From assembly GCA_012934845.2 (NCBI GenBank), contig WNNJ02001572.1, positions 248,001-312,000 on the forward strand: a stretch of DNA of 64,000 nucleotides, written 5' to 3'. The DNA comes from Pomphorhynchus laevis. Taxonomy: Eukaryota; Acanthocephala; Palaeacanthocephala; Echinorhynchida; Pomphorhynchidae. A model generated the notes under the pieces. That model searched no databases and was not told the DNA's origin. It saw nothing but the letters and a program-made list of their open reading frames with translations. Of this stretch, positions 42,201 to 57,200 are shown piece by piece (the first letter of the stretch is position 1; the number at the start of each line of letters is the position of its first letter). A program made the position numbers and the translations under genes.

Positions 42201-45200
42201 AAACGGAAACATTAGAATATTGGATTTGAGGATTATAATGATAGCTATCGGAATAAAGAAATTGAAAATGATCAAAGTACCTCATGATGATCTATAATCC
42301 TTATTATGATACAACGTCTGTTATTTATTAGTCAATTCATATAAACAGCAATCAGCGATCACAAAGAAATAACTCTAAAAAGTACAGTAATAAGCCGGAG
42401 CTTACAAAATCCTTGCCGATCGGTGAGAATTTAGAATCTGATCATTCATTATAGTTACTTTGGATATTTTTTGTATAAACAGCAGTGTTATTCTTAGGAC
42501 AAACTCATACAAGGATTTAGGTGTTTATGTATGTTCTAACTTATCGACACGTTTACATGCTGAAACTACATGTTCCAAAGTGAGAAGAGTCATCGGCCTG
42601 ATTCGCCGAGCTCTTGTTCATATTGACATCTTGTGCTTCAAAACAATATCACAATCACTTATTTTGAGCATCCTCCTATATGCTTCGCCGGCATGTTACC
42701 CAATCACCTTACGAGAACGCAATAATCAAGAGTATGTCTTCCGATCAGCAACTAAAATGGTAAAAGCGGTTAGACATATGGAATATCAGGATCGGCTCTC
42801 GAGTTTGGGAATGAGATCACTTCGATATCTGCACGACAAGGCGGACCTGTGCCTAGCCTGGCAGATTTTACACGACAATCGCCATCCACTCATATCGCTA
42901 ATGCATACGCTTAATATAACCTCACTTAATGGTAATCAGTTCATGCTAAAAGCACAACGGCTACAAACGAACGTCCCTATACTTCCATTGATGCAGCTAG
43001 CGCATCAAGCGTTCTTTTTACAGTCTGTCGTTGTGAAGTGGGAGTTGAGTCTTCTGGCTTAACTTTAGGATGGTCCGGAAAGCACATAGTTAGTTTAAAG
43101 AGGTAATGTCCATGCTACCACGTAAGCAAATTCTCGAAGATGCCTTTTAAATATATCACAAGGCAGCCGAAACGACTGATGGAAGTTCACCCTCCTGATG
43201 AGTGCTGCCGACTACCATCGGCTCGTCTAGGGGTGATAAGGAAGTCTGCTCTACATGCAATCGAACTCCGGTTTTGGGCAAAATTCTTGAAATATATAAT
43301 ATCAATAAGATCAATAAGATCAATAATTTTAATTGCGAAAAAAAGAATATAAAAGCATTTAACGCTTAAGCATTTAAACAAATAAACTAACTGAGTAGAC
43401 GTATTTTAGTTATAAATTAAATATAATGCTATTAAAATTTACATAATTAAAAATCATATAAAAATTAATAAATGTAAATAGTTAATAAATAGTTGGAGCT
43501 AAATCATAAAGGATTATAAATATTTATTTATTTTTATATTTTTAATTAATTATATTTAATTTATAAATTATAATATCTAGATGGATAATAAATAATTTAC
43601 TAAATTAATAATAAATGCGTAGACTCAGTTAGCTAATATGATATATTATTTGTTTCGCAATTAATAATATTGATCTTATTTGTTCAGCAGTCATTTCTAT
43701 AATTAAAAATAGCTGTTTTTTGTTAAATGGTGGAGATGTGAATCATTCACAAGAGAAATTACTAATGTACCCACGATTCAACTGTAATTTTAAGGGATTA
43801 TGAATTTAATTTTAGTGTCTACATAGATGTGTATTTATGGATAATGATTCAAATTCCATAAAAATTTGCATTTTTTCATAAAAATACAAATTGACTAGAA
43901 CGCTAGTGATCAAATCAGATAACTGAGTTTACGTATATATTTTTATTTTTATTTATACGATGTATAAATAAATTGGTTACCCGCAAATGGGTCCTGTGTA
44001 TTGAAATTAAATAGATAGCAATGTTGAAATTGTCAAGATAGTTAAGTGGGTTTTGCAAAAAGGGCGCTATTACACGGTCGGTGAATTGCTGAGCGCGCAT
44101 CTCGGATACAGGATGAGGACATTTCGGCTAAAACAATACCAATATGTCCTCTCAACCTTAGTATTTCGTCAGAGTATGATGTATGATGTAAAGATGCAAC
44201 CGGCCAACCGCTTTAAAAAAATACCGGACTCCTTACCATCTCCACCGTGGCTTGAGAAGACGGCGGGAATGAATGAAGCTCGTTCGATATCCGTAACGCG
44301 CTCTAGGTATTTACCTCTTTTCTTGATTCGTGAAAATGAAAGCATGAATCGAGACTCTTAGTGGAGTTAGATGGAGCGTGAGCATTAAAAACGCAGATAT
44401 CTATGAGAGCACGCTCCGTTCTGTCTCCAAAAAGGCCTGAACATGAGATATCTAATCTTGCTTCAGGATTCGTTGTAGTAGTGCGATTTCGAAATTTGAC
44501 AGTTTCACTGATGGACCTAGTTGCGGGTAACCAATTTAATAATGATAAATAGTAAATAATTATATAAGATTTTATAGAATTTATATTTATATCAAGTTAA
44601 AATTTAAAATTGAAATTTGAAAGAAAAATTAATATTAACGAATTAACTAATAAATAACAAACAGAATAAGGATTAGAAATCATTAGGAAGAACTGCTTTG
44701 TTATCAGGTAACGGTTTCTATTGTTTGACGAAATATAGCAGTGGGGTCAAATAAGCGCTAATGAAATATTAGCTAATCAAATACGCGCTAATGACGTATT
44801 TCTTCTGATGAAATTGATAAAATTTGATTATTTAGTGTACCTTACTCTAATACAAAGTATATTGTTAATATCCATATAGTTGATTTATAAATTGTCAATG
44901 TAATATTTTAATAATATTTTGTTGATGTATATTCAAATGAATTAAATGAATTCGAACTATTCTGAAAATGGCAAGATAGCTCTTGGTGTTTATGAAAAAG
45001 ACTCTGTATCGACATAGATTTTTCAGGTCAAAACTCACATGCTAAGTTGCCTGCGAATGTCTTTTGAATTTTGATTGTATTTTGGATTTAAATTTTGCAA
45101 AATTTAACATTAAAATTATAAAAGCAAAATTCATACCATAAACATCCAGCTTGGTTTTAGAATTTGCTTCGCCAAATTTGTTTCTCAGTTTTAATGTATA

Positions 45201-48200
45201 GAAACCAGCGTGATCAAGTTGCACATTGGGAATAGTAAGATAAGCATAATGTGTTTCTTCGTTGTAATCAAATATACAATTTGAATCGAATTCGCTTAGT
45301 AAATGTACGTCGTCTTTCCACCTAAGTATTTAACGAACTCGAATTTAAATATTTGAAAAATAATTTAAATGATTTAAATGTTTAAAAAGTTTAACAAGAA
45401 CGTAAAAACCGATAAAACTATTTTTAGTTTACACTGTACTTCCTTAAAATTTAGTAGATATTTTTTTAATTATCTTATTCGTAAACACTAACAGTAAAAG
45501 TTATTCAAATGTTTTAAAAGTTATTAAAAGTAATTGAAATTTTTTTAAATACAGATCAGGATGGAATATATTTCTAGTTATAAAAATGTACAAAACACCC
45601 TATTCATATATGAATTGAATGTTTCGCCCTATTCATATATTTTATGTTAAAAATATATGAATTGGGCGATTACTCTCACATGTTATATGTTCTAAGGAAC
45701 ATATAACATTGAGCATTCACATTTGGTAGTAAATTTTAAACTTAATTTTAATGCATACAATTGTGCCTGGATTTATTATTTAATTTTTACAATTGCGGTG
45801 TAGACATATAAAACATTTGTAAATCGCACAACGTCTAATAAATGTCCCTTCATGAGTGATAATTTTTCAAAATATTATATTATCTGTGAATTCTTTTATA
45901 CCTTGCTAATTCACATAGGTGATCGTATATATTTATATTTTATTTTAGTGTCGTTTTGATCCTCGTGTGGTTGTTTGAATCCCATCAGCATCACTGAACA
46001 CTACAATCAGCGTGGGTGGATTTCATCAGCAGTGAGCCCACGCCTACATTTCGTGTTTCGGTTATATTACTGCTTCTGCTAAACTCCTTATCACCATTGC
46101 GAATAAAAGTTACCGCCCACACTAACTATAGAACACATTAATTGCGTAATTTGGTATATAAGCCAAATATAAACCAGCATTTCGGCGACAAAGAGTTCAG
46201 CACAAACAATAACAGAACCGAAACACGAAATGTAGGCGTGAGCTCACTGCTGATGAGGTCCACCCACGCTGATTGTAGTGTACAGTGATGCTGATAGGAT
46301 TCAAACAACCACACGAGGATAATACCAAACCGACTACTTAAAGAATACAACTCGTGTAAGCAATGAATATTCACAATTTATATTTTACTTGCGAGTATAG
46401 ATGGTAAACAATGAAATAATGCGTATAACATGAAATAGATATTTAGGAAGGATACTTACGATATTAAACTAATACAGTACAATAGGACATAACATACGAT
46501 TATAAAATCGGTATTTTTGTGAAATAGTTTTAATATCATATTCAGGAAGACCATTTTGTTCAAATTATTCTTTGTTTGTACATATTTATTTAACTTTTAT
46601 TTAAAATTATTTATCATGAATTCGTATTTTTATATAAAAAATGCATAAATGCAATTTTTTCTAGAGTTTTATATTAGAGTTTTAACATATTAACATATTA
46701 AAATATAAAACTATTTAAATATCTAATAATAAATTTGAAATTTGTATACTGTTTTAACTTCTACTAGAAAATATTAAAATATAACATATGATGTTATACA
46801 TAAGATGCATAAATTGAGTTCTAATATACAGAATGTATTTGAACTCAACAGATCAGATCAACTAACTGTGATTACGTAGTTTACATGATTTTATTTTATA
46901 TGATTTTATTTTGAAATTTTTATTTAAATTTTTGATTTATTTTATTTTTTACGTAGTCTCAGTTAGCTGATATGATTTAACAAAGATTGTAAGAGTTAAA
47001 TACACATATATTATCAATATATCAAAACACATTTGATATCTTTATATAATTTAGATTTATTTTTTAACAGTTATGAACAAATTCATATTCTATAAAGCTT
47101 AAAATTAAGTCAGCTATAATTGGGCAAATGTTACCTCCCATTGGAACACCTTTTGTTTGTCTAAATATAGATGTCCCTACTTTTAAAGCGTACTAAAATC
47201 GTATGTATTTATATTTTTAAAATTTATTAAATAGTAGTTTTAGTTAATGTTATTTTAATGTTCATATCTAGATATACACCTTCTTTATCATTAATATTGG
47301 TTTTGTTAAGAATAAGGCTTTCTGGATAAATTTGTTCACTAATTGAATAAAAATTATTAGAATTAAATACACATATATCATTAATGTATCGAAACATATA
47401 TTTTATATATTTATATTGTTTAGATTTAGTTTTCACACAGTTATGAACAAATTAATATTCTATAAAGCTTAAATACAAGTCAGCTATAATTGGGCTACTA
47501 TTACCACCCATTGGAACACCTTTTGTTTGTCTAAATATAGATGTCCCTACTTTTAAAATATTTTGATTTATCAAAATATTTAAGGATTCTAACAATTCAA
47601 TTTTATCCATATATTTATATTTACTTGATGGTTTAATTTAAATAAAGTATGTTTAAATATGCTTATAAGATTTCTTATAATTTAAATCAAGATAAAATAA
47701 AAAATTTAAATTTAAATTATAAGTCATTTTTATGAATTGACTAGTAAATAACAGATATTGTATCAGAATAAGGATTAGAGGTCATCAGGAGGATAACCTC
47801 TAATCCTTAAGCGGCCCCTAATTCCTCGATTCAGCATAGCAGCGGAGCCAAATACGGGCTAAGGACGTATTTCCTCTGATGAAATTTGATTTTATAGTAT
47901 CTTATTCTAATACCAAGTGTATTTTTAATAATCCATCCATACAAATTTCTCGCTAATTATTTTAAATTTATTTTGATTATATATTTTAATATTTCCTATT
48001 TGATGGTATTTTTATAGTAACCCAGTTTAAAATGTGCATCTATTAAATTATTTAAATGATTTCGAAGGAAGCCAATATCATTACATATTGTTGCAATTCT
48101 TAAAATTTCATTATTTAATGTATTATATTTTATATTATAATGGTATGCATGAATGCTCATGCAAAAATGTTTCTTGTAAATTTAAATATGTCATCTTTAC

Positions 48201-51200
48201 GATATAAATTAATAGTAGTTTTAGTAAATGTTAATTTAATGTTCATATCTAGATATACACCTTCTTTATCATCAATATAGGTTTTGTTAAGAATAATGCT
48301 TTCTGGATAAATTTGTTTGCTTATTGAATAAAAACTGTTAGACTTAAATACACATATATCATCAATGTATCGAAACATATTTCATATCTCTATATAATTT
48401 AGTTTTTTTAAACAGTTATGAACAAATTCATATTCTATAAAGCTTAAAAATAAGTCAGCTATAATTATGTAAGTCAACAATTACCTTCGATTTTGTCAAT
48501 TTTGATGTGATTACATATTCGATATTAATATTGAATATTTATATGACATTAATATTATATAAATATTCAATATAATCTTCAATATTTTCTTATATTTACT
48601 TGATGGTTAGATTAACAATTCAAAATCCATATTTCTGTTGTTTTTTTATAGTAAACTGAAGTACAATTTCTATGCATATTTAAACAAATGGATATGTTAT
48701 TTATATTCAGTCTAATATATATCCGATTGCTAAGTTAAGAAAGCTTTGTCTGAAGATTATAGTCAAATTGGGACATAGATAGTGTGGCAATCTAGTTTCA
48801 GGCAATATAATCTAAAAATATGCAATCTGTTACTGATGATTTATTACATATTATATCGTGTAATTAATAAATAAGAGATAAGTCATTACGGTTTATCCGG
48901 AGAGTATATTGTTACATGATTGAATTTGCTAACTTTTAAAGATAAAAACATACCATTGAATTGAAGGACTCGGATCTGCATTAATTCTGCAGCACAATGT
49001 GGCACTCTTGCCCAATTGTGTTGATACAGGATATAATGGTGTATCAAATGTCGGTGCTTTTCCTTGAAAGACAATTCGAACCTGAGATGAACTGCGAGCT
49101 AAAATAACATTTTAATTGCTCGGTTTTAATCTGAATAATTGATAGATTGATTTTACCTCGCTTATTTTTATCATAATCCTGAAACTGGCTATGTCTGTAA
49201 GTCGTTCGTTCAAGTGATCTACCGTGATCTATGCAATGTTAATGTCTACAGCCAATCAAAAAGAAAACGCAACTTACGATATGAAGGAATTACATGCAAT
49301 AAACATGAATTACGGATAGTTCCAGATGGACTAAATATTTCAACTGAATAGTTGCCTGAGTCTTGAACACGTACGTGCTGACAAAATAATAATGTGTTTT
49401 ATCACTAATAGAACATAAATTTTTAAATTCAATATTTGTTAGAAAAAGTAGTTGAAGCAATTTTAATTATTCTGTAAAAATAGACGATTCATTCGATTAA
49501 GGAATAAGGAGCATCAGGTGGAACTGCAATGTTAATAAGATTAGAAAAGGTACAATACATCACAAATCAATCAGTTAAAAAGCATGATCTGATTTACAAA
49601 ATCAAAATTTATTTATCCTTTATTTAAAATTATTTATGCATTAATTCGTATTTTTATGTTAAAAATGAATAGCTGCAATTTTTTCTAGGGTTTTATATCA
49701 GAGTTTTAACATATTAAAATATTTAAATATTAAAAAGAAAATATATAAAAATATAAAATATAATTTAAGATTCGAAGCAGTAAAAAATCATGATCTGATT
49801 TACAAAATATTATAAATTAGATCAACTTACAATATAAATATATCATCGAAACACAACTTTTATTTTATATTGGTATAAGAGTGGATTTTTTAGAACAGAT
49901 TGTTAAAAATTAAATTTAATCAATAATCGATAATTATCGATTCTATTACAATGTAGATATGGAATGATGCCATTTGTGTAGTCAGAGGATATATAACAAA
50001 TAAATAACTAAATCGCTTTATTTCACAATATTCAAAATATATATCTTCAGATACAATGAATCGGATCAGATAGCTGAGTCTACGTATTTTATAAGATATA
50101 TAAATAAAAAATAAAGAATAAATAATTATACAAGATTTTATACAATTTATATTTATATAAAGTTCTAATTTATAATTAAAATTTTAAATAAAAGTCAATT
50201 TTTATGAATTGAACAATAAATAAAAGACATCGTTTTAACATTCTTAAAACACAAAATTGATAAACTGAAAAAGTAATGCCAGAACAAAACATTTTATGAA
50301 TATAATCAATTTCAGCTAATTTTATAAATTTTGGCAATTCTATAATTACAATTTATAATCTAAGGATAAATATAGTCATTTTCCAATTCCACGTTAAATT
50401 TATATATATTATTATATATTTATATATAGTTTTATAAATAGTATAAAATACGTAGACTTTTGTCTGAGCTTATTTTTTCTACTGACAATTTATTATCGAC
50501 CTGTTGACTTTGTTTTCCCGGTAATATGACCTCTGTCAGAAATATTGAAACTGCGTATTCTTGATACGACTATTTTTTTGCTAATTTTCAAACACGTTTG
50601 ATGAATTATTAACTTTAAAAAAGGAAAAGTTTGCATCCCAAGGTGTTTACACTTTAAAATGTAAATTGATTCACATGATCATGTTCAAGATACCAGGTAA
50701 TGGCCAATAGTCAGTTTACGTAGCGAGTGGAGTGAAGATGGTAGATCTTACTAGATCTTGTTCAAGCCTGCAACCGCCTTAATTAGGGATGCTCGCTGTC
50801 AGATGGTGTTGTATGCTCCTGTTGTGGCAGCACTAGTTGTAAACTTACAACTGGTGCTGCCAGTTGTAAGTTTGGTCTGAGTCAACTAGTAAATTAGCAT
50901 CATTAGAATAAGTTTTATATAAAAGTATATTATATTTATATATAAATACAAATATATAAATCAACAAAATAAATAAATTAAAACTATAAACTATAAATAT
51001 TAGAATAAGATCAAATTTCGTCAGAGGAAATTTGTTGGGCCGAGGAATTAAGGGCAGAAACCTGATAGCATAGCAGCTCCTCCTGATGACCTCGTATTCT
51101 TATTCTGATACAACGTCTGTTATTTATTAGTCAATTTATAAAAATGACGTTTATTTTAAATTTTAATTTTTTATTTTTATTTTTATTTAGTAAAGTCAGT

Positions 51201-54200
51201 TTTATGACTTTACTCATAAGTAACAAACAATCAGATCAGCTAACTGAGTTTACAATAAATAAATAAAAAATCAATAAATAAAAAAGTGACGGATATGTAA
51301 AAAATATTTTTTCTTTGAATCTGGTTTATTTGGATTAGAGGTCATCAGGAAGAACTGCTATGTTATCATGTTTCGGCCACTATTTCTCGTCCCAACATAA
51401 CAACGGGGCCAAATACATGCTAATGATGTATTTCTTCTGATAAAATTATATAATCTGAAAATGAATTAGCTAAAAATGACTTTTATTTTAAATTTCAATT
51501 TTTTATTTTAACTTGATTTAAATTATAGAAAATCTAAAAACAATTATTTAATTTTATTATTTAATTATCAAATTTTGATTTAGCATTATTATGTTTTGTT
51601 TATTTTATAATTATATTAAATACGTAGACTCAGTTAGCTGATTTGATCAATAACTCTCATTTTCAGCAAATTATGACGTCAGGAATGGTGAGCTGACAGA
51701 AACAGAAAACAAACACAGCCTAATGATGTGCTGTTTCGTCACTGTTTAGACTCATCAGTACCGGATACCTCCACTGCTAGATTTAGAGAGGACCGATAAT
51801 ATGCCGGTCCTCTCTGCATTCAGCAGTGGAGGTATCAAGGTAGCCTTATTCTTAATAAAACTAATATTAATGTTAAATATTAATAATATTAATCTGAGTG
51901 ATTTATTAGACCTTTGCCGTCTTTTGACGATTGGCCATAAAAAACGGTTAACATATAAATACACAAATTAGTTTTGATTAACTTTGTCAATCGTCGCCAG
52001 AGACGGGATACCGGAGCAGTGGAATACGTGAAGCAAGTCTGCACAGGCTCGATTCATAAAAATGACTTTATTTTAAATTTTAACTTTTTATAAATTTAAA
52101 ATATATGAAATCTTATAATACTAAATTGCATAAAATCTTATATAATTATTTATTATTTATCTTTATCGTATAAAATACGTTAAAATAAAAATCATAAAAT
52201 TTCAAATTCCTTTATTTTTAGGATTAGGTAAGAAATTAACCAACAGGCAATCATTGTCGAAAGACAATCATTTACCAAAAGTTCATCGATAATCATTGAC
52301 GAGCATTTACCAAACATTCAATTCTTATCATCGGCATTATCACGTTTACACGTATACGTGTAAGTGATAATGTTGCTGTCTAGATAAACTCAAATGATTT
52401 TAAATAAATAATAATCGTATTTTTGCAAATTTTCGACATTAAACTAAAAAATTCGAAGACTTCGAACGAACACTCCATCCTTCCGATTTATGGTATGATT
52501 TTCTTTCTTAATCAACAACGATTCGAGCATTCGGAGGTTGTTGACTGAATTAATTTTTTGAATGACTTTTCAACCAGGAAAAGTCATTCTTTGCAACCAT
52601 AGAGGCACGGTTATAAACTGCCTACAAGCTTAGCGATCCTTGGGCCAATATAATACTGTGTTTTATATTTTATTTTGTGTTTTTTTTTGTAAATTCTTGA
52701 TAATGACATTAGTTAAATGTCGAAAATTTGCATACATACGATCTTTTATATATGTCAATGTATGTCGTTCCATGTATTGAATTAAATAAATATTTGGTGA
52801 AATATTAGTTTTAGGACATAAAACCAATATATTCAATAAAAGTATATACCGGTGATGATTTATAAACATAACTGCCGGAACTTAGATTCCCGTTTTCTCT
52901 CTCCATTTGTTTCATTTGAGATCTATTTTTAGTTTCCTTCCTACGATTCAGTAGTTCTTATATTTAAATGCAGCAATTTCGTTTATGCTGAGAAGCTTTC
53001 CTGTCTGCGTTTAAAGATAAAACGCAATTAAGTTCTGGATTTGTACAAAACGTGAAATGCGCTCTATGCTCTAAAAAACTATATTTCATATTTATATCAT
53101 AATGTATACACAGATGTAAATTCTAGAAAATCTGTACATTCGTGCAACGACAAGAAGATTGTATATAATATATATCTAATAATGACTTTATTTCCTTTTG
53201 TATTCAATTATTAACAGGGTTATAATGTAGTAAGGATGTTAGTAGTCACAGTTTATCAGCTGTGAACGTGTTATCTAAAAATTAAAAACTAGATTTATTG
53301 CAAATAAAGGAGGTATTATTGCCATTTTAACATACAGGTTTTAAGTTTCAAAGGTTGTCGTTCATGCAGATATGAGAACTTTAAAAAATATTAAGAGTAT
53401 TAAATTTTTAGTTGTATATTTTTAATTTAAATTTTTCCTTTCTAAATAGTTGATACTGATCTATTATTGATAATTAATTATTGGAGCTGGATCAAAGTAA
53501 AGAGGAATATCTTTTATTGATATTTCGCTAACTTATTTTTTATTTGTTATTTTTTATTTTTATTTTTTAACTTGATTTAAATTATAGAAAATATAAAAAC
53601 AATTATCAATTTTATTATTTAATTATTAAATTTTGATTTAGCATTATTATGTTTTGTTTATTTTATAATTATATAACAATACGTAGACTCAGTTAGCTGA
53701 TTTAATTCTGCTAGCATCTTCAGAAATTTACTGTAATTTTCTGAAGATGATAAAAGAAATTATCGAAGTATAAAAAACAGATAAATTTCCCCTTCTCTTT
53801 GATAATAATAATTACTTACCAATAATTACTTATCAATAATGGATCATTATCAACTATTTAAAATCAAGAGTTTAAATTTTTTTATGAATTTTAAACTATT
53901 ATTTTAAATTACTTCATAAATGTAATAAATATAATTTTACTTCATAAATTAGTAATTTTCCAAATATGCTAACAAAGGTTAGCAAAATATCAAATAAAAT
54001 TATCCTCGCTTATTTTGATTCAGCTCCAATAATTCTTTGTACTCATTTAAACAAATTTAAATGCAATTATTGAAGCTGGATCAAAAAAAAGGAGAAATTA
54101 TATTTTAGATTTCACTTACTACTGTTATAATCCTCAGAAAATTACAGCATTTTTCAAATTCAAAAATACTTTTCTGAACGTAATTCTGGTAATTTCTGAA

Positions 54201-57200
54201 GATGCTAACAGAAGTTAACAAAATATCAAAAAATCTTATTTTCTTATATTCTGCTCTAATAAAATTTTGTGTTAAATTTAAATTTTTCAAATTTAAATTT
54301 AACCCAATTTTTAAATTTTTAAATTTTTTTTATTAAATTTTAAAACTTTGTGTTAAATTTTTCCATTAAAATCGAATTGCAGAAATCTGAAATGTCAAAA
54401 TATACCTTAATAATAAGCTCGAACTCGTTAAATCGTTGATTTTGTCTAAAATCTGACGAATTTGGAATTAACAGGCCATCTTTGTACCATATTGCATGAG
54501 ATGCTTGTATGATTTTATTAATTACGCAGCGTAAACTCGTAGAGCTGCCATCTAAAGTAGTAAAAGCAATAAAAATGGTTAATCACAGTATTTTTACCTT
54601 TAACACGTTGATTTTCTAGTGGAATAATAATTTGCAGATCTTCAGCTAAAATGAATTATATAAACCTGTAGTATTTAAAATTTTATTGAAATTATGTGTA
54701 ATTCAGTACAATTTGTTATCCGAGATGAATTAATTACAGTTTTGAATAAATAAATTACATCATCATAGTGAAGTAACAGAAGTAAACAGGCGAAAAACGT
54801 GGTTGTTGATGTAACTATTGGCTGTCGTTTCATATAAAGATAAAACGCGTTTGAAACCTCAGTTAATGTGGTTAACTGTGGTTAACTAGTTATTAATAAA
54901 ATATAATTAAAAAAATTAAACTCTTAAGCTGGAAATTATATGGATAATAAATGATATACTACGTGCTAGAATAAGATATTAGATAATCAAATTTCTTCAG
55001 AGGAAATACGTTATTAGTATGTATTTGGCCTCGCTGCCATGTTGGGTAGAGTAATTTAAACTAGAATACTATAAAATGTACCTCTGTATGCGGCTGTGGA
55101 TCACTAATCGACCGTTTCGGATTACACGGATTAGATTGCTCTCGAGAACGTATTCGTCACACCCGCCATCCAGAGATTAATAACCTAATCAAGATAATAC
55201 TTACAGCAACCGACTTCCTTGTCGTTTAGAGCCAATTGGTTTCAGCCGAATAGATGTCAAACGGTTTGACGGCGGTCTCTTATACAATAGGTAATAGAAA
55301 GCTTTTGCTATGCGATTTTACTTGAGCATACGCGCTGGCAAAGAGTCATGTTACACATGCCACCGATAGCACATTATGTTTTGAGGGATGCCGAGGAAAT
55401 GGAAACGAAGCACAATTGTATCGACTAAATATTCATTTTGCCGTCTGCTATTGAGACACTTGGAGCATTTGGCCCTTTTGGAACCACCAGATCATATTCT
55501 TACAGGATTTGGGGAAAGACTTGGTCTGATCACTGCGAATCATCGTGCAAAATCATTTATCATGAAACTTCTAAGCCCTGCTGCTCAAAAAGGTTAATGC
55601 AGCATGCATTAAGAAGACGATCGTTGCCGATTTCTTAACGGAAGAGGAAATTCATGACATCTCCGCAGAAAGAATTTGTTACAATAATGACCATATGGAA
55701 GCTGTTGATTCCTCAATCAGTAAAGTATACGGTGGATTTAGTATTTCCTTAGAAAATGAACATCTGAATTTGGAAACTAGATATTCCAATTCCAATTGTA
55801 AATTAGTTTATTAATTAATTTAAAAATTTTTTATTATTCAATTTTTTTGAATTACTAGGGCCATAGCGAATCTTTTTTCTCGCTTTTACTCTTTGTTTAT
55901 CTACATGTAATTAGACATGACTTTATATCTTTAAATTTTTCGATTGAACGGTTTGCAAATACTTGTTTTTTATGACAAAATTTATATTTAAATCTATTTT
56001 CATTTTGAAATAATAAAAAATACATTTGAACTCATAAAATAAAATATAATTGAAAATTATTTTGAAATATTATTGTTTAATAATTATAAAAATTATTTTT
56101 AATTTTAAAAATTATTTTATTTTAATTATAATCTTTAAATTTATATAATGAATTAATAAATTAATAAATTATTAATTTATATAATAAATTAATTCTTTTA
56201 ATTTTAATTATAAAATTAGTTAATAAATAGTTAATAAAAATTATTTAATAATTAGTTAAACATTAGTTAATAATGTTTCAAATTTATAGTTTAAATTTTA
56301 GTTCATTGTAGCCAAATCTGGGAACACTGGAATTGTAATTACATGACTTATTGAAATTTTTCACGATTATTTTGTTTTATAGTTATTGAAAGCAATAACT
56401 ATAGTGTCTATAATGTCTATAGACATTATAATATAATATAATAATATAATAATATAATAATCTATAATATCTATAATGTAAAATACATTTTGGAGTATAT
56501 TAAATATACATTTAATACTTATTGTTTTTAAATGTGTATATTAAATATGCATTTAAAACATTTCAGACTTATGCGTGTAAAGAATTGTGGTAAAATTGTT
56601 ACGAAATTATGTAATCAAATCGGTCAATACCTTGTACATAAATTAAAGTTACTAAATTTTTACATTAATCCTGTACGTATCTAGCTGGTAACTCTAATAA
56701 AGTCTTAGAATAAATTTTTTTCTGGTAATGATACACTTACACTGAGGAGATTTCCCAGAATAGTCATACCGTGTAGCTTTATACTGTCTACTTAAGCCTA
56801 GTGGCTACAACAAAAAGTCAAGTAAAAAGATAAATAAAAAGCATACGTCTTCATTTCCATCAATATTTCTTTTCGCATAATGCGACATTTTCGTAATAAC
56901 ATGATAATCCTCATCTACGTCCGTGGTACTCTCTAATACCTCAAATTCTTCAACCACATCTGTAAAATATATTTAAAGCTGTTATTTTATAACATATATA
57001 TTTAAGTATTCTACAAATCGGTTACAATATAATGAATTTTACTAATATAAAATTGAGGGAAATATTTTAATGGAATTAAGGTAGCGCTTTTTTAATTCAA
57101 ATATTTATTAATCAATATTCATTCAATTAATCAAATATATAGAATTCTTCATTTAAATAAATAAAAAAATTTATTTTATAAATCCAAAATCATAATCTGA

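Larger units (their letters stand above)
49378..54405. other. 5 kb intron made of nested small repeats
   Basis: Includes repeat pieces at 49497-49560 and 50090-50230, TIR arms at 50063, 51226, 51628 and 53690, a hairpin at 51763-51835, AT-rich filler, and at 52200-52640 and 52870-53060 somewhat richer sequence without a recognisable protein. Confidence 0.5.

Noticed and set aside
55388-55638. Two overlapping plus-strand ORFs as a small gene
   Set aside because: Both are frames of the same retroelement fossil.
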